Below, piece after piece: positions 13,346-25,730 of a DNA stretch of 64,000 nt (positions are counted from its first letter, which is position 1; each line of letters opens with the position of its first letter). Source of the DNA: Thunnus maccoyii. Its lineage: Eukaryota; Chordata; Actinopteri; Scombriformes; Scombridae. The stretch lies in the NCBI RefSeq assembly GCF_910596095.1, contig NC_056538.1, forward strand, positions 20,570,501-20,634,500. Reading direction: 5' to 3'. The notes beneath the pieces are model-generated. The model saw only the letters and a list, made by a program, of their open reading frames with translations, did no database searches and had not been told where the DNA came from. Position numbers and translations under genes: made by a program.

Positions 13346-13959
13346 CAAACTTATGTGTGTTTAACGCATTAACACTCAAAACTATATCTGTTCTCTCTTT
13401 CTCCATTTCCTCTGCCCCCCCCCTCCAACATATATCACCCTCACCCCTCCTCCCCATGAGTGTTGCTATGGAAACAGACCTCCTCTGTCAGGTGGCTCCA
13501 TGCTGAATGCTCCCCACTCTGATTTGCTCTGACATCGTCTGGCTGAATCACTCGGCCCACGTGATGCCGGATCAGCCAATCCGGATGCTGAATACGGAGT
13601 CGGTTTCCAGCCTCTCAGCCCCTGCTGGACCCCCCACATCCCCACCCCATCGTCCTCTCACCTCGGTAGGGGAAGGTGATGGGAAGTGATGTTCAGATCA
13701 TGTTAATTCACAGACAAAAGATGAAAGCGTGCAGTCATTACAAAGACAAAACAATAATTAACATATTCAAATGATAGAATTCACAGACTAAATGCATTTA
13801 CAGTGTTTCTAGTTTCATAAAATTTGAGTGGCTTTTTTTAAAAGTCATTTTCCACAATAAAATGCATTTTTTTTATTGTTACTTCAGTTGGATGTTTGAC
13901 CTTCACTGTGCAGAATGATGTACAGTATGTGCAGAGTTTGATACTGGAAGACTGTTTTC

Positions 13960-14060
13960 ACATTCATCTGCTGAAGGAGAACCATAGACTGCATGTAAAG
14001 ATGGAGGTAGCGAGGTACGATGTCACCCATTGCTTTACATTGGAGTCGGTTTGAAGCCCA
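13960..14060. repeat. Interspersed repeat fragment
   Basis: Contains AAAGATGGAGGTAGCGAGGT and GTCACCCATTGCTTTACATT, a combination I recognise from teleost interspersed repeats. The minus-strand open frame at 13884-14213 overlaps it and is most likely spurious. Confidence 0.4.
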
Positions 14061-14267
14061 GAATTGCTGCTTATGGTCTGCATCATCTTTTTCATTTGGA
14101 ACCAGGACCTTCCAAATAAGGAGTGCGGGGTGTTGCCTTTCATGCTCTGGAAACACACCAGTTACCTCAGACAGAGGAGAACACTGGTTTACTTGGAACA
14201 AAGAGCAGTGCACACTTGGGCTAACATTAGCTACTTTAGCTAAATTGTGCTAACAGGGCAGGTATTT

Positions 14268-14760
14268 TAATTGGGGCCGGCCCTGACTGTGCTGGTGCCC
14301 TAGGCAAGATTTTAGATTGGAGCCACCAAAAAGTACAACAATAGGACCTCCAGACTTTGAACTTCAAAAATGAACTCACACTAAAATAAAGTGCAACAAT
14401 GGTTCCTCCAGCCCAGACACAGGCCTCCAAGTCATCGAGACAAAGAGGCAAGAAGGGGTCAAGGCACCATTCAATGAGTGTTATGTGTCATTGCCTGAGG
14501 TAGCACATGAAGTTTGGTGGCTGTCGGGTGAAAACTGACCAACCAGTAAGGCTTTGAAAAACCAGATAAAAACCCTTTGCAAGTAAATGTGGAAAGAGGA
14601 GAAATATTAAGATGGTTAACAAGTGTGTATTTCCAAAAGCTGTATACAAGCACACCTGTCTGTTAAAAAAAACAGTACTACTCATTTGGCGTCCCTCCCT
14701 CTTTTGGCACCCAAAGCGACTGCCTATGTGGCTTATTCCAGGGGCTGCCTCTGACTGTAA
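14268..14760. mobile_element. Possible non-autonomous DNA element
   Basis: The left end contains GGGGCCGGCCCTGAC followed by GTGCCCTAGGCAAGATTTTA. The right end contains GGCACCCAAAGCGACTGCCT, then GGGGCTGCCTCTGAC. The ends resemble each other, and the inner parts are imperfect inverse matches (the GCCCTAGGC type against GCCTATGTGGC). No clean target-site duplication is visible, so the call is tentative. Confidence 0.4.
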
Positions 14761-14984
14761 TTAAGTAATTTTCTGAAATATTGCAAGAATAGTCTGACTC
14801 TACTATAAGTCTTCAAATCTTATTAACGGAGCAATAATTTCCGAAATGACCAGCAGGACACTTATTAGAGGACCTGAATTTACTGACTGAGAGCATAGTG
14901 ACTGATTTAAAAAAAATATTGACTTAGTGTTTCTAGAGAGAAGTTGATGCTTTTTGAAAGGAAGACAATTGAAGGCAGGGATTT

Positions 14985-15345
14985 TTTCGGAGCCAGCATC
15001 TAGCAGCTGTCAAATAGGAAACACAAAGAGGGAATTTGATGCTAAAAAGACTGTAAATATGTCAGATATCCACTTGATATGACTAACTCAGACTGCTGAA
15101 GCCTCATATAAGCTTCAGATCAACTTTTAAATGCATTTTTGCACAAAATGACTGTGTGGACACACTGTGGATTTTGGCCTCCATCGCTGACATTGAAAGT
15201 GCATTTAAAGGGGATCTTTTGATAGCCAGTATGAACAGCAGGAATGATTACAGTGTGGAAAACCTCTTTCAGTGTTCAAATGGACACCTGACTGTTGTTT
15301 TAAGACTCACTTGAAAAATGTTGAACCTATTCTTTAAGTCGTGTA
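14985..15345. mobile_element. Partial copy of the fold-back MITE-like family
   Basis: Shares GGAAACACAAAGAGGGAATT, TTTAAATGCATTTTTGCACA and GGACACCTGACTGTTGTTTT, and a terminal GAACCTATTCTTTA, with the copy at 40928-41362 and the inverse ends of the copy at 11853-12322. Only one arm is present. Confidence 0.65.
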
Positions 15346-16284
15346 TATATGAGCATGATTTGTGATGTTACAACTAGATTGTTTTCCTGGTTCAGACACA
15401 GACACACTAACACGGGTATGATGTGGAAACTCGAAACCTGCAGTAAACAAACACTGAAAATGGACTTTTCAGAGAACTGAGAGGCATCTTGTTTCCAACA
15501 GTTGAACTTTTGAAATGAAAGGATATTTTCATAGATTCTGGGTTTTTTTAAATATCTAGATGTAATTTTAAGAACTCTAAATTAGTTAATAGAACCCCAC
15601 ATCAGATACAGATTATTAATCAAATAATTCATATTTTTATATGTCTTAAAACATGTTTTAACAGATGCTTTGAATAATTTTAATCTAAATACATATGTCT
15701 GCAAACAGGCCATTATATTCTCAGATGCACTATAAAGTTTATTGGCAGAGTCTTTACAGTACATGACTAACTGACGTGCTTTCCTTCCTGTTGTTGCTTG
15801 CTCATGTTGTTTACAGTGTCATTGATAGTGTGGTTTGCTGTGCTATCTTGAGCTGAGCTCCAGAGTAGCTCAAATGACATCATCGCACACATCACGCATC
15901 ATCTCCTGCCAGCTCAGCGGGGGAGATGCAACCTCAGGTACAGGGTGACACAGAAAACACACACACTCATACACACACAAACACATTTCATCAGCAGGTC
16001 ACCTGAGGATCAGCACTGCTAATTTCCCAGCACCTCTGTGAAGCAGTTATGGTTGAAATGTGGTATGACTCAGCCGACAGACTGACACCTGTGACACTGT
16101 GTCAATGCCCTGACATACACTCAGGAAAGGCATGACTTGTGTTTGTTAAACAAAGAGAGAATTACTTCCTCTGGCTTGTGCACTCACTCATGGTGGAGTA
16201 AACACAGTTGGATGGACCTCTAAAGCAAGGTTGCATTAACAAGTGAGCAAAACAGGCAACTGAGAATTTTAAAGGTATTTCCAG

Positions 16285-16400
16285 CATTAAAGGATAAGGT
16301 TGGCGATTTTCCACATGTTCCTTCTGATCAAAAAAATCCCATGTGCAAGCAAACGATGAATTGATCCTTACAAGTACTGTGTGTATATCCAAAGCCTGAT
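16285..16400. repeat. Interspersed repeat fragment
   Basis: Starts with TTAAAGGATAAGGTTGGCGA, a start motif resembling other repeats in this window. The remainder is unremarkable AT-rich sequence. Confidence 0.35.
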
Positions 16401-16520
16401 ATATTATATTCCTCTGTGCACATAGTTGTACTGGATCACATGTTCCTTCATTATAAAGAGTTTGGTCAGTTTGGTTAGTTTGTTTAGAAACTGCTCTAAA
16501 GACTCATGTTCTCAGTCTCT

Positions 16521-16765
16521 GGTGAGTGGTTCCTTGTAAGGCAGAAGCCACTGTGCATGTGCAGGAACATGGTTCTGTTTACAGAGCTTGGCGAGCTCGT
16601 TGTGCTACATATCACAACCTCTTGACTTTGTACTAACTTTCTCAGAAATTTACGATGTAGCACAATGTCAAGAGGTTGTGATATGAAGCACAACAAATTA
16701 GCAAAGCTCTGTAAGCGGAAATTCATCACCATACATGCTCGGTGGTGTCTGCCTTATACAGAACT
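16521..16765. mobile_element. Fold-back element with arms of about 110 bases
   Basis: ATATCACAACCTCTTGAC near 16609 is answered by its exact inverse GTCAAGAGGTTGTGATAT near 16668. The pairing continues outward with mismatches through TTACAGAGCTT / AAAGCTCTGTAA and AAGGCAGAAGCCACTG / GGTGGTGTCTGCCTTA. The loop is about 35 bases. A MITE is the likeliest explanation; a transcribed hairpin is possible but unproven. Confidence 0.65.
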
Positions 16766-17446
16766 ACTACTAAAAAGAATTGTATTTCACCAAATTACCA
16801 TAAATTAATTGACACATAGTAAATCTGCCTGGTTGTAGTGCAGCCCACGAGTAGCAGTTTTTGTACTCAATGGGAAACTTGTAGGTTACAGGTTATATAT
16901 GTAATGCACAGAGGGCATGAGTTGTGTGGGGGGCAGCAACATTTTTTAAAGTCTTTTTATAGGCATTTTTGTCTTGATTGACAGCAGACATATGATGCAT
17001 TAGATGTGCTCTGCTGTAATCAAATGGGGGAAAGTTGCGGTTACAGTATATGGTACACGTCTAAACCACAGGGCCACCAGTACACCCCCTCCAGCAACAT
17101 TTTTTTGACCCAACAGGTAAATTGGAGAGAGAGCTGTATTGAGAACAGCGTCATAGCCACAAATTCTAAAAGAGTATTTAACAGTCTAATACCTTTTTTT
17201 TAATATCAGTTAGCAAGAGTAGAGGAGCTCCAACAATAGGACGAGGCATCTCTGGTTAGTTATGAGTGAAGGAAAAGTCCTCTTGTCAGAGACAGTGCCT
17301 CCTATCAAGTAAAATTTGTTTTATTCCCTATTTTTACATCATGGTATATTTAGATTCTTCCCATTTTTGTTCCAATCCTGGCAAAATTTCAAAAAGTTCC
17401 TGCATGCCATAAGGTCTTAGTGATGAGTGTGTAGGATCTAAAATTC

Positions 17447-17581
17447 GATCCATCACTTGAACTCATTTTAATAACATATCGTCTCCTCAGACTTTCATCA
17501 GGCAAAATTAATACAGACTAGAATTTAACCTGATGAAGGTCTAAAGACCAAAACGTGTAAAGTGAGTTCAAGTGATGGACC
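17447..17581. repeat. Inverted repeat, hairpin with arms of about 50 bases
   Basis: ATCCATCACTTGAACTCA (17448 onward) is mirrored by TGAGTTCAAGTGATGGAC (ending 17580). CTTTCATCAGG is mirrored by CCTGATGAAGG. The middle of the arms is less well paired. The right arm contains a GATGAAGGTCTAAAGACC-AAAACG string that I associate with interspersed vertebrate repeats. Confidence 0.6.
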
Positions 17582-18654
17582 GTGTGTGGGATTCTGTCTT
17601 TGGAGATTCAGGTTACAGCACTTCCCATGAGCTATTCATGCATTCACACATTTTTACAAATGCTGGGTGCAGGTGAGGTGTGGTGTTTATGCCACATGTT
17701 GGATACGATGCCGTCTTCAAAGGCAACCAGAGTTTGCTATGTACTTCATTGCTGGCTGTGTTTTCCTGGTCAGGAGACAGTGAGGGGCAGTTCTTATTAA
17801 AGTCTGCTGACACATTGATCCTCAAACAGCCCCAGGAGGCCAATCTCCATCTCAACCACTTCAGATGCTTTCACAGGAAATCATCTCAAAAGCATCTCTG
17901 TTTTTTTTCTTCCCTTTTGTCTTTCAGCCCCCAACCCCAACCCGCTGCTGCCTCATCCCTCTGAAGTCTAAATATGGTATATATTTGAACTCCTGATCGA
18001 TGACTTGTTGTTTGTGTGCAGTGTTACGTTATGGGTTCCTGCTCTGCCATCGAATTGTGCTGTACGCCTGAACAGAGGGAGGAATGGAAAAGTTTCTCTG
18101 AAGGACTGAAAACTGTGACCTTTACTAGTGAGGAATTAAAAAGAAACAGTGTGATACATTGTTGGTTGATTGGAGGGATTGAGACATGTAAGGGACTAAA
18201 ACAGAGGTGATGTGTGAGAGACAGTGCTTATAGATGAGCAGGAGGTTGAAACAGCTCCTGCCCCCTCAAGGCTCCCGTCGATTCATCCTTCCGGCAGGAA
18301 GTGTGCAAGGATCAATAAGAAGCAAGGGTCTCTGGAGAGAGGCAGAGAGAGAGCCCTCGCCCAGCCCTGATCTCTTTTTGCTTCATTAAGCAGCTCCTCG
18401 CTCTATTCTGGGTTGGAAATGAGAATTATGAGCTTAAAGGCTTCTGTTGTCATCAACATCAGTCATCACTGAAAATACAAACAATGATAGTGCCTCCTCC
18501 TCAGAACCAGCCTCTCCAACCAGATGTCATTTCATCATAACCCCACATCTGGTTTTATTAGTTTAAAATGACTTTCTTCTGTCAGGAATTTACACTGTCT
18601 TGTGCCGCTAACGCTTCCTTTGCTTTAATGTTAAACATGTTTTAATTGGCTAAT

Positions 18655-18740
18655 AATAATGATGATAAACTTTACTTGTATGATGCTTTTTCAACAATTA
18701 CAAAGTGCTTTCGGCAAAACAGAGAAAAATTATAAAATTG
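18655..18740. repeat. LINE-like 3' end fragment
   Basis: AATAATGATGATAAACTTTA followed by TACAAAGTGCTTTCGG resembles the tail of LINE-type repeats common in fish. It is diverged and short, and the call comes from memory only. Confidence 0.35.
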
Positions 18741-19849
18741 GCTAAAATAAAAAAAGCAGGATAATATAAGAATATTAGTAAAATAAATGTATTTTGGGTC
18801 TTTGAAAGATGCGTTAACATGAGAAATATTTTTACAGTTACAAAAGTGCATTTCTATCATGTGGAGGGTCTCATATAATCCAGACTCTAACTTTAAACTC
18901 TTCCTTCACCAAACAAGAGTGAACAAAGCACATTTTCATTCAAGAAAGAGCCTGAAAAGTAAACTAGTAGTTCTGGTCTGAAAAACAACACTGGTCCTTG
19001 AAAAGGTTATAAGGGGTTATCAGGAGAATACAGTTAGTAACAGGAAGTATTCATTTATGATTGATGATGATTTATTAAGATTTCACAAGGTGCTGCATAT
19101 CTTCCTGTTACCTCTCTACTGGAAAAGAAGTTATACAAAACAGCAAATAAATATTCAGATAATATTTCTTTAGACTTTGGACCACATTTATCTGAGGGGG
19201 GGTCTGTGGTTTAAAGATGATCTGGTTTAGGTTTGGGAACTCCCTGCATTTATTGAAGCCATTGGATCGTTTAGAGCTGCTTTACAGCTGAGCGATGAGT
19301 TTTGAAAACAAGATCACACCGCTGATCAGAAGCAGGTGTTGTTTAAGAAGGAAACATTCAGATTAGTTGATGACCTTCTACAGCAGTTCGTCCTCTCGTA
19401 CTACCACCTGTCCTCAGCCTGACCAGGTTATTATTTTAGCCCTTAACCCAACCACGAAGCCACAGAGTCAATCCTCTCAGAGAGGATTAGTAGTGAAGGT
19501 GTGCTACGCTGGAGTCTCTGTGCCATCAACCAAATGGTAAACATCAACAAGCCATCACCACGATAAACTATTATGATGTCGGTCTGAGCGCTCTGCAGGG
19601 CACATGACATCACTATAGCCAATAATTAAGACATTTGAATATTATATATCTGCTTCTTGTTGTTTACTCGTCATGTTTAGTACTGTTCAGCCCGCGAAAA
19701 CAATCACATAAAGTACTGAAGTACTAAAGGAGCTTTCTGAAGTTTAAAAAAATATTCCATCTGCATCATATCATATGATGTTTTTAAATGTGGTTTTTTT
19801 GGGTCAGTTCAGTCAAGTATGAGCTGAACCACTGATATTTCTTTATTAC

Positions 19850-20290
19850 TTTCCCATGTTGTTTTGGGTCTTCAGAGTAGCAGTGTTGTAAGAGCAGTGG
19901 ATCTGACATGTTTGCACGACTTCATGGTTAAAGCTGGAGTGCGGGAATTTTGTCATCCCCCTCTGGCAGTGAGAGTAATTACAAACACACTGGTGACACG
20001 TGCTTACGCCATGGGCTCCGCCGTAGCCTACTCTGTCGCTACTGTTGTGGCTGTAAAACGGTGGATAAATTGTTTTGAGCATCACACAGCCCCCATGAAA
20101 TGACTCATTTCCCTATCGGAATTTGATCAATTCGGTCCGATAACATTTGAAAAGTCTAGAAGAGCATGATTAAATTACTTTATCCCCATTAAAGTTAGCA
20201 GAGAGCTAACCAGAAGTCAGCCGGCTCGGCCAGTGGAAGTCTCTAGTGCACATGCTCTGTACGCATCCATTCGGCCAGCGCTGGAATGTC
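19850..20290. repeat. Interspersed repeat, teleost-type
   Basis: Contains TTGTCATCCCCCTCTGGCAG, CTTACGCCATGGGCTCCGCC and GTAGCCTACTCTGTCGCTAC, which I recognise as parts of a repeat found in many fish sequences. The open frames at 19846-20103 on both strands fall inside it and should not be taken as genes. Confidence 0.45.
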
Positions 20291-20591
20291 AAGCCTGATT
20301 ACAAGATTAAAATCTCTGGTATACTGTGAAATACAGAGAGATTTATCTGGCTGTGACAGGCTTAATCAGCATTGTGTGAACTCATTTGGCAAGGGCTTGA
20401 ATGTAACAGATGTTAATTTATATGTAAAAGTTCCACACTGCAGGTTTAAGTCACCTCTTTATCAGAAACAAACATTTTGGTTTCAGTTGCGGTCTGACTG
20501 GTAGGTTGAATGTTTGAGGGCATCACTCTGATCAACAACATCAACTCTGACTACACAAAGCAGATGTGAGACAGTGTAATCAAGAGTTTGT

Positions 20592-20597
20592 CTCTGT

Positions 20598-20639
<42 letters not shown>

Positions 20640-20984
20640 AAGACAGATTCTACTGGTCCAGCTGGCCTGACCCTCCTTCCAGTGAGCTGTTTTCAGTCTC
20701 AAACAACAATATTAGTGAGAACACACAACAAGCAGCCTGACTGGTTCATTCAGTCAGTCAATACTGTTACTGTGTGTGTGTGTGTGTGTGCTATGAGGTT
20801 AAATGCACTCTTTCTTAAATTCACTCACTCATTCACTAATACACTCACACACACACACACACAGGACATCTATTATTGTGTCGGTGGTGAGTATGGTAAC
20901 AATAAAAGGGCGTGGCTCCTTTAAGGGCAGTCATCAGTGACTGTTAAATAGATCAGTGAAACACACACACACACACACACACAC
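20592..20984. repeat. Cluster of (TG)n and (CA)n microsatellites
   Basis: Four separate dinucleotide tracts lie within 400 bases: TG at 20592-20637, TG at 20771-20790, CA at 20845-20863 and CA at 20960-20984. Opposite-sense tracts this close could form an imperfect stem. The open frame through them is spurious. Confidence 0.9.
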
Positions 20985-22369
20985 CAGTGAGGGAAGCTGA
21001 GGTCAAGTCAGCTGAAGACACACACACACACAATATGCCAGTATCTTAGTGTGCCTTCAAAATAAAGCCTGCAGAATCAGTGACTTGTGTTTCAGGAAAT
21101 AAAATGCAGTCACAGCGTGTCAGTTAACAGTTATGAAACACAACGACATTTTGGAGTTGCTAAATCTGTCTGAATGGAGCACTAGTATGCTTAAAATGTC
21201 AACTTTTCAGGAAGCAACATTTTAAACGTTCATAGCCAGACCACAGTGTATTTTCACTTCACTATATCCACACGCACAAGAGCCATGTCAACTCTCTTGA
21301 CTGTATTTGTCAGCAATCCTTGAAAATTTGCTAAAAATGCAGGACTTTAATTGATATTGACTGTCAAATGATTTTGCATTTGCAGTTGATAGATGTGCAA
21401 ATTAATTTGATATGTAATTTTTTAGAGATACTTTGCAGTAATAAAGATAAATACAAGACAGATAAATCCAGTCCTGACATACAATTAAAACTGCAGATTC
21501 TAACAGTGAAGTTAAAGGTTCATTTTCATTGTGGTCCTCATTAGAAATAGTAGGATATCAGGTCTTCAAGTCAGAGAGAGGTTAAAAACATACAAAACAA
21601 ACAAACAAAATGACAAGACAGACATAAGGGCAATTATTTAACCAACATTTCTTTACCAAGAGTTTAAATCCTCTGTAGGTGTATAAGAATGTATTTTTTA
21701 TGCATGGAACTCCTAATCTAGATGGTAAAACATTAGCTAAGCTTCGTCTTGTTGTATAACTATGTGAATTTCTGATGAAACTGAGAGGCAACACTTTATT
21801 TTACTGGACCTGGACCTGTAGTTCCCAATAATGATTCTTGGGAAAGTTCGTGGGGAAGTTGCTAGTATTTCTATAGAGTCTTTCAGTGCATAGCTAAACA
21901 TGCAAAAATGCAAAATGTGTATACAGGGAAGCATAATATTCAACACATTTAGGACTAATAAAATATTTACTTTGGCTTAAATAGACCAACAAATCATCAA
22001 ACTAAACTCAGACTATCTTAGAATATTGTTTCCATTTCGCAGGAAGTTGTTAAAAAATGGAAGTGGACCTGTAAAATAGAACATTGAACTGAAATAGTTG
22101 ACTAGTAAACCAGGAACTATTTACATCCAGTGAAAGTTGGACATCTGGGGCCCCTGGAGGTCTGGGCTCCCCTAAAATTGCACAATTGGTATCCTTGATA
22201 CAGGGGTGCAGCTAGATATACTGAAGAACAACTTGGCAGCAACTCACTCTGGGCAGGATTGGATTACCAACCATGTAAAGCGGCAACTGCCCAAAAGTCT
22301 CAGGTTTCCTCCGTATCCATATATTTGGATGTACATAATTTGATTAAGTGCACAAAGAGTGACCTGACG

Positions 22370-22620
22370 TGCTAGATGGTTTGTTACACAGAACCATCTG
22401 AGAAGTCATCCATGGAAACATTTTGGAAAAAGTCCGGCACGTTCAAAAAATATTTGGCAGGTGATTGGATGAACCATCTGTCTGTCACCGTCTTACCTTG
22501 TGAGGCAGCTGGATTTGTGATGCTGATTGGTCCGAACCACCGATGGTTCAGACACAAGCACATAACTTGAAGCCTCTCTAGATCTTGCGAATCAAGCTGC
22601 CTTGCAAGGTAACGTGAAGA
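22370..22620. repeat. Interspersed repeat fragment
   Basis: Contains GGCAGGTGATTGGATGAACC and GATGCTGATTGGTCCGAACC in a setting I recognise from teleost interspersed repeats. Similarly sized open frames on both strands are consistent with chance. Confidence 0.4.
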
Positions 22621-22794
22621 AGGACTTTGTGTCAAAATCTACACATTTGACATTCACTGTTTTAGTTTATAGTGTTTAGTGCTCATTTGTTGTAAAGTTG
22701 TGTTTTATCAAACTGCACACAGAAAACTGAGTAGTTTTATACCATCATCGGAGTACTGTAAGGCTGCAAGCAGCAATTATTTTCATTACCAATA

Positions 22795-22975
22795 GATCTG
22801 ACAAACTTTTCACATAGAGCAGGTCTAGACCATATTCTTTAATTTACAGAGACCCAACAATTCCCCCATGAGCATGCAGTAAGGAAAAACTCCCCTCTAA
22901 CCGGAAGAAACCTCAAGCAGAACCAGGCTCTTGGTTAGCAGCCATCTGCCTTCACTTGGTTAGCTTCAGGCATGA
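22795..22975. repeat. Interspersed repeat, teleost-type
   Basis: Carries CAGAGACCCAACAATTCCCC, then GGAAAAACTCCCC and GAAGAAACCTCAAGCAGAAC. This is a string I know from a repeat that is very common in fish genomes. A short GGTTAGGGTTAGGG run follows at about 22987-23000. Confidence 0.55.
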
Positions 22976-23249
22976 GGAGTGAGATGGTTAGGGTTAGGGT
23001 AAGAGGCAGAGTAGGGGTGGGTCTTCACAGAATGTGGGTTGGAAAAAAAATAATGATATATAAAGTGAACTGGATACAGTGTCGGAGGCGGGGTCCTGTT
23101 CATTCCTATGAAAGTTGCTCAGTGGTGCATGATGCCAAAAAAGTTCAACTTCCTCTGCATTGCTTCTGCATCTGTGCGGTCCATAGAGCAAGTGCACTAG
23201 TGATTTTCACCGGCCAGCTCTTCTAGACTTTTGAAACATGATCGCACCA

Positions 23250-23740
23250 AACGGATCAAATTCTGATAGTGAGACGAGTCATTTCGTGAGCTGTGTGATG
23301 CTCAAAAAAAATTATACGCTGATTTACAGACATCTCTTTCACAATGTAAGTCTATGGGACACAGTCTTTTTGGGCCCAAAAGCATCACGTGACGTTGTAA
23401 TTGCACATTTTGGCCGCTATGTCAAATTGGCGTCACAGCCTGCGCAGTTCCTGGAGACTTGGCCCATAAACTTCACATCAGGGCTTTTTAAATCACTTTT
23501 TTATAAAATATACGTTTACAAATATAAAACCTTCATGGATCAAAAATTTATAAAAGAAAGAGTCATAATTGACCTTGTTTGCAGTTCTTGGTGTCCTCTC
23601 AACAGTTTTACAGATGTCTTTTATAATGGTGGTCTATGGGGAAAATGTTTTTTGGGCCGCAGGGGGATTTTTTCGCTGCAATATCGCGAGTGACCACTGG
23701 GCAAAATTGGCTGCAAGGCTAAGCTTATTTGGAAAGAACG
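23250..23740. repeat. Probable interspersed repeat next to the sh2b2 promoter
   Basis: Repeat-like sequence containing GTCTATGGGACACAGTC and a related TCTATGGGGAAAATG about 300 bases later, plus GCAAAATTGGCTGCAAGGCT. It ends where the GC-rich sequence of the candidate first exon begins. The family is not identified. Confidence 0.35.
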
Positions 23741-24003
23741 AGCCGGAAGTAGCACTTTATCTGCCTCTTTCGGACTTGACAGTGGTCGGTGGGCAGCAGA
23801 GGCAGAGGTACGGCAGCGGCACAGTGCGTCGAGCGTAGAGATGGAGGGAGAGCTGGCCGGCGGCGAGCTCGTGTAACCCGGACAGGAGGACATCAGATGA
23901 AGAGAGGAGATAACCATGTTTGATGCCGAATAGAAAGCATCTTCACAGCAAAACCAGGATCGCCTCAGACATACCAGCGTCATGAAACCAGTCCTGTATT
24001 GAG
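23741..24003 (+). promoter_or_regulatory. sh2b2: Candidate sh2b2 promoter and non-coding first exon
   Basis: Composition changes abruptly to GC- and CpG-rich sequence within an AT-rich neighbourhood. No TATA box is evident. A strong donor, GAG|GTGAGA with GT at 24004-24005, could join this exon to the acceptor near 32800 just upstream of the sh2b2 start codon. Position and orientation fit a 5' UTR exon with a first intron of about 8.8 kb. This is inference; a transcript is needed to prove it. Confidence 0.5.
23841..23876 (+). promoter_or_regulatory. Upstream ORF of 11 codons plus stop in candidate 5' UTR
   Basis: ATG at 23841 reads MEGELAGGELV and stops at TAA 23874-23876. The start has G at +4 and G at -3 (TAGAGATGG), a fair Kozak context. 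If the candidate first exon is transcribed, this frame could reduce translation of sh2b2. Further upstream ATGs follow before the donor at 24004. Confidence 0.4.
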
Positions 24004-25164
24004 GTGAGAGCCGCTGCTGCCGCTGCTGCGTTTTTATCTCTTATTTAGCGCGTCTGACGCTTCTGATGAGACGTTTTTACAGAGCTCCTGTTTTCATGTG
24101 CTGGTGATGTGAGGAGAAAGGCAGCGATTTGTTTGAGGAGAACAACAAACCTCCAGGTGCTGAGGAGGACAGAGAAGAGTGTTTCGGTGTCAAAAAAGAA
24201 GCCTGCGTTTATTTGACGGTAGAGAACAAGTGCAGTCGGCTGGTTGAGACTCCGGATGAGACTTTTGAGGGGGGTCGCGGTGAAAAGGGGCTTTTCCGAT
24301 AATCCATTTAATAGCCTTTAGGGAGTAAAGTCTGGTCAGTGACAGGGACGGCTCGGATCAGGGGCCTGATGTGATGTGATCTTGATGTGATGTGATCTAT
24401 AGGCCCGCTCGAGATGATCCAAAATCAGTGTACCGACTCGTGCCTCCGACGCACGCAGCCTCCCATTCATCGCCTCCATTCTGGACCCGGATCTGTCAGC
24501 CATTCAGCAGGAGGCTGCCACCGCTTCCCATTCATGAAGTCCAGTATACGCAGCCTGCACAACGATCCACTGTTGGCTTTAAATAGGCTCCCTGGGCCTG
24601 CAGTAGGCCTGTTTTAGGCCTGCTATTGACTTTCTCTCATATATCTTTTTATAGGCTACACGAGTCAGTTAATATGAAGCCTGATAAGTCTGATTTCAAC
24701 AGGATAAAGGCCTTTACATCACCGTAGTATCATGATAATACCCCAATTAGGCTGTATTGCATCTCTGACACTACGTTGGCATTTTACAGTGAATTCACAG
24801 AAGGTAGGTGCTTGTTATATATTTATAATTGAATTATGTCAACAGGGTTGTTGTCTTGCATCTCTCTGAAATCAAATGTTACAAAGATGCAACAATCCTT
24901 TCATTAAAAATGAAAGCTTTTCACAGCCAAGTGATGTCACTCCATCCAGGTGAGGCTATATATCCTGCAGAGGGATGGACAGAATAACAAGAACACCTTA
25001 CATGTATTATGATACAATCCAACAGCACCACAAAAATGCCTCTTGCACAGATGAATCTTCACCTGTCCGTCATTGTCTCTATGAAGAAGGTATAGCTGAA
25101 ACGTCTGTGCATCTTTCTCCCTGTGCTTGTATTGGACAAGTGAAATGAAATAAAAAGAAAATAT

Positions 25165-25730
25165 CTGATTGATTTTTTTAGTGCAGAAACAGTTAGTTGG
25201 TTAATCAATTAGGTGATAAACAGGAAATTAATTGAATTTTAATAATTGATTAATTCAGCTTCTCAAACAAGAGGATTTGCTGTTTTTTATGTTTTATATC
25301 ATTGAATATCCTGTGAAGATGTTACCTTGTCCTCCAGGAACTTGTGACGGGCATTTTTTTTCTTTTTTACAGTTTTATGACATTTCATAGACCAAACAAT
25401 GACTCAATTAATATTAGAAATAACCGACAAATGAATCATTAATGCAAATAAGGATTATTTTCATTACTGTTTAATCTGCAGATTATTTTTTCAGTTTGGT
25501 CCATAAAATGTTTAATTTGGTTGTTTTGTTTCACCAACAGTCCAAACCTAAAGATATTCAGTTTACTATCACATAAGACAAAAAAAAACTAAATCCTCAC
25601 AATCCAGATGCTTGAGCAAGGAAATGTTTGGCCTTTTTGCTTGAAAAAAGTCTTAAACAATGAATTGATTATCAAAATAGCGGCTATTTTTCTGTTGATC
25701 AACTACTCGACTAATTATGAGCCCTACTAA
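25165..25730. repeat. AT-rich interspersed repeat, two fused copies
   Basis: Contains TTAATCAATTAGGTGATAAA, AGATATTCAGTTTACTATCA and GATTATCAAAATAG, typical of a repeat found many times in this window (27105-27385, 27390-27855, 39862-40100, 46745-47105). The order of motifs suggests two adjoining copies. Confidence 0.6.

Larger units (their letters stand above)
9381..23740. other. Intergenic region between cux1 and sh2b2
   Basis: About 14 kb with no supported gene. It is filled with microsatellites, fold-back elements and interspersed repeats that are listed separately. Open frames here either run through CA/TG tracts or fall in repeats. Enhancers may be present but are not visible by reading. 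Confidence 0.75.

Noticed and set aside
13884..14213. Minus-strand open frame of 109 codons
   Set aside because: It overlaps an interspersed repeat, and an opposite-strand frame of similar size is also open.
19846..20103. Overlapping open frames on both strands
   Set aside because: They fall inside a probable teleost interspersed repeat and match no known protein.
22384..22635. Minus-strand open frame of 83 codons
   Set aside because: It lies in a repeat, and the plus strand of the same stretch is also open.
22985..23000. GGTTAGGGTTAGGG run suggesting an internal telomeric repeat
   Set aside because: Only about two units are present; this is too short to mean more than chance or a repeat fragment.
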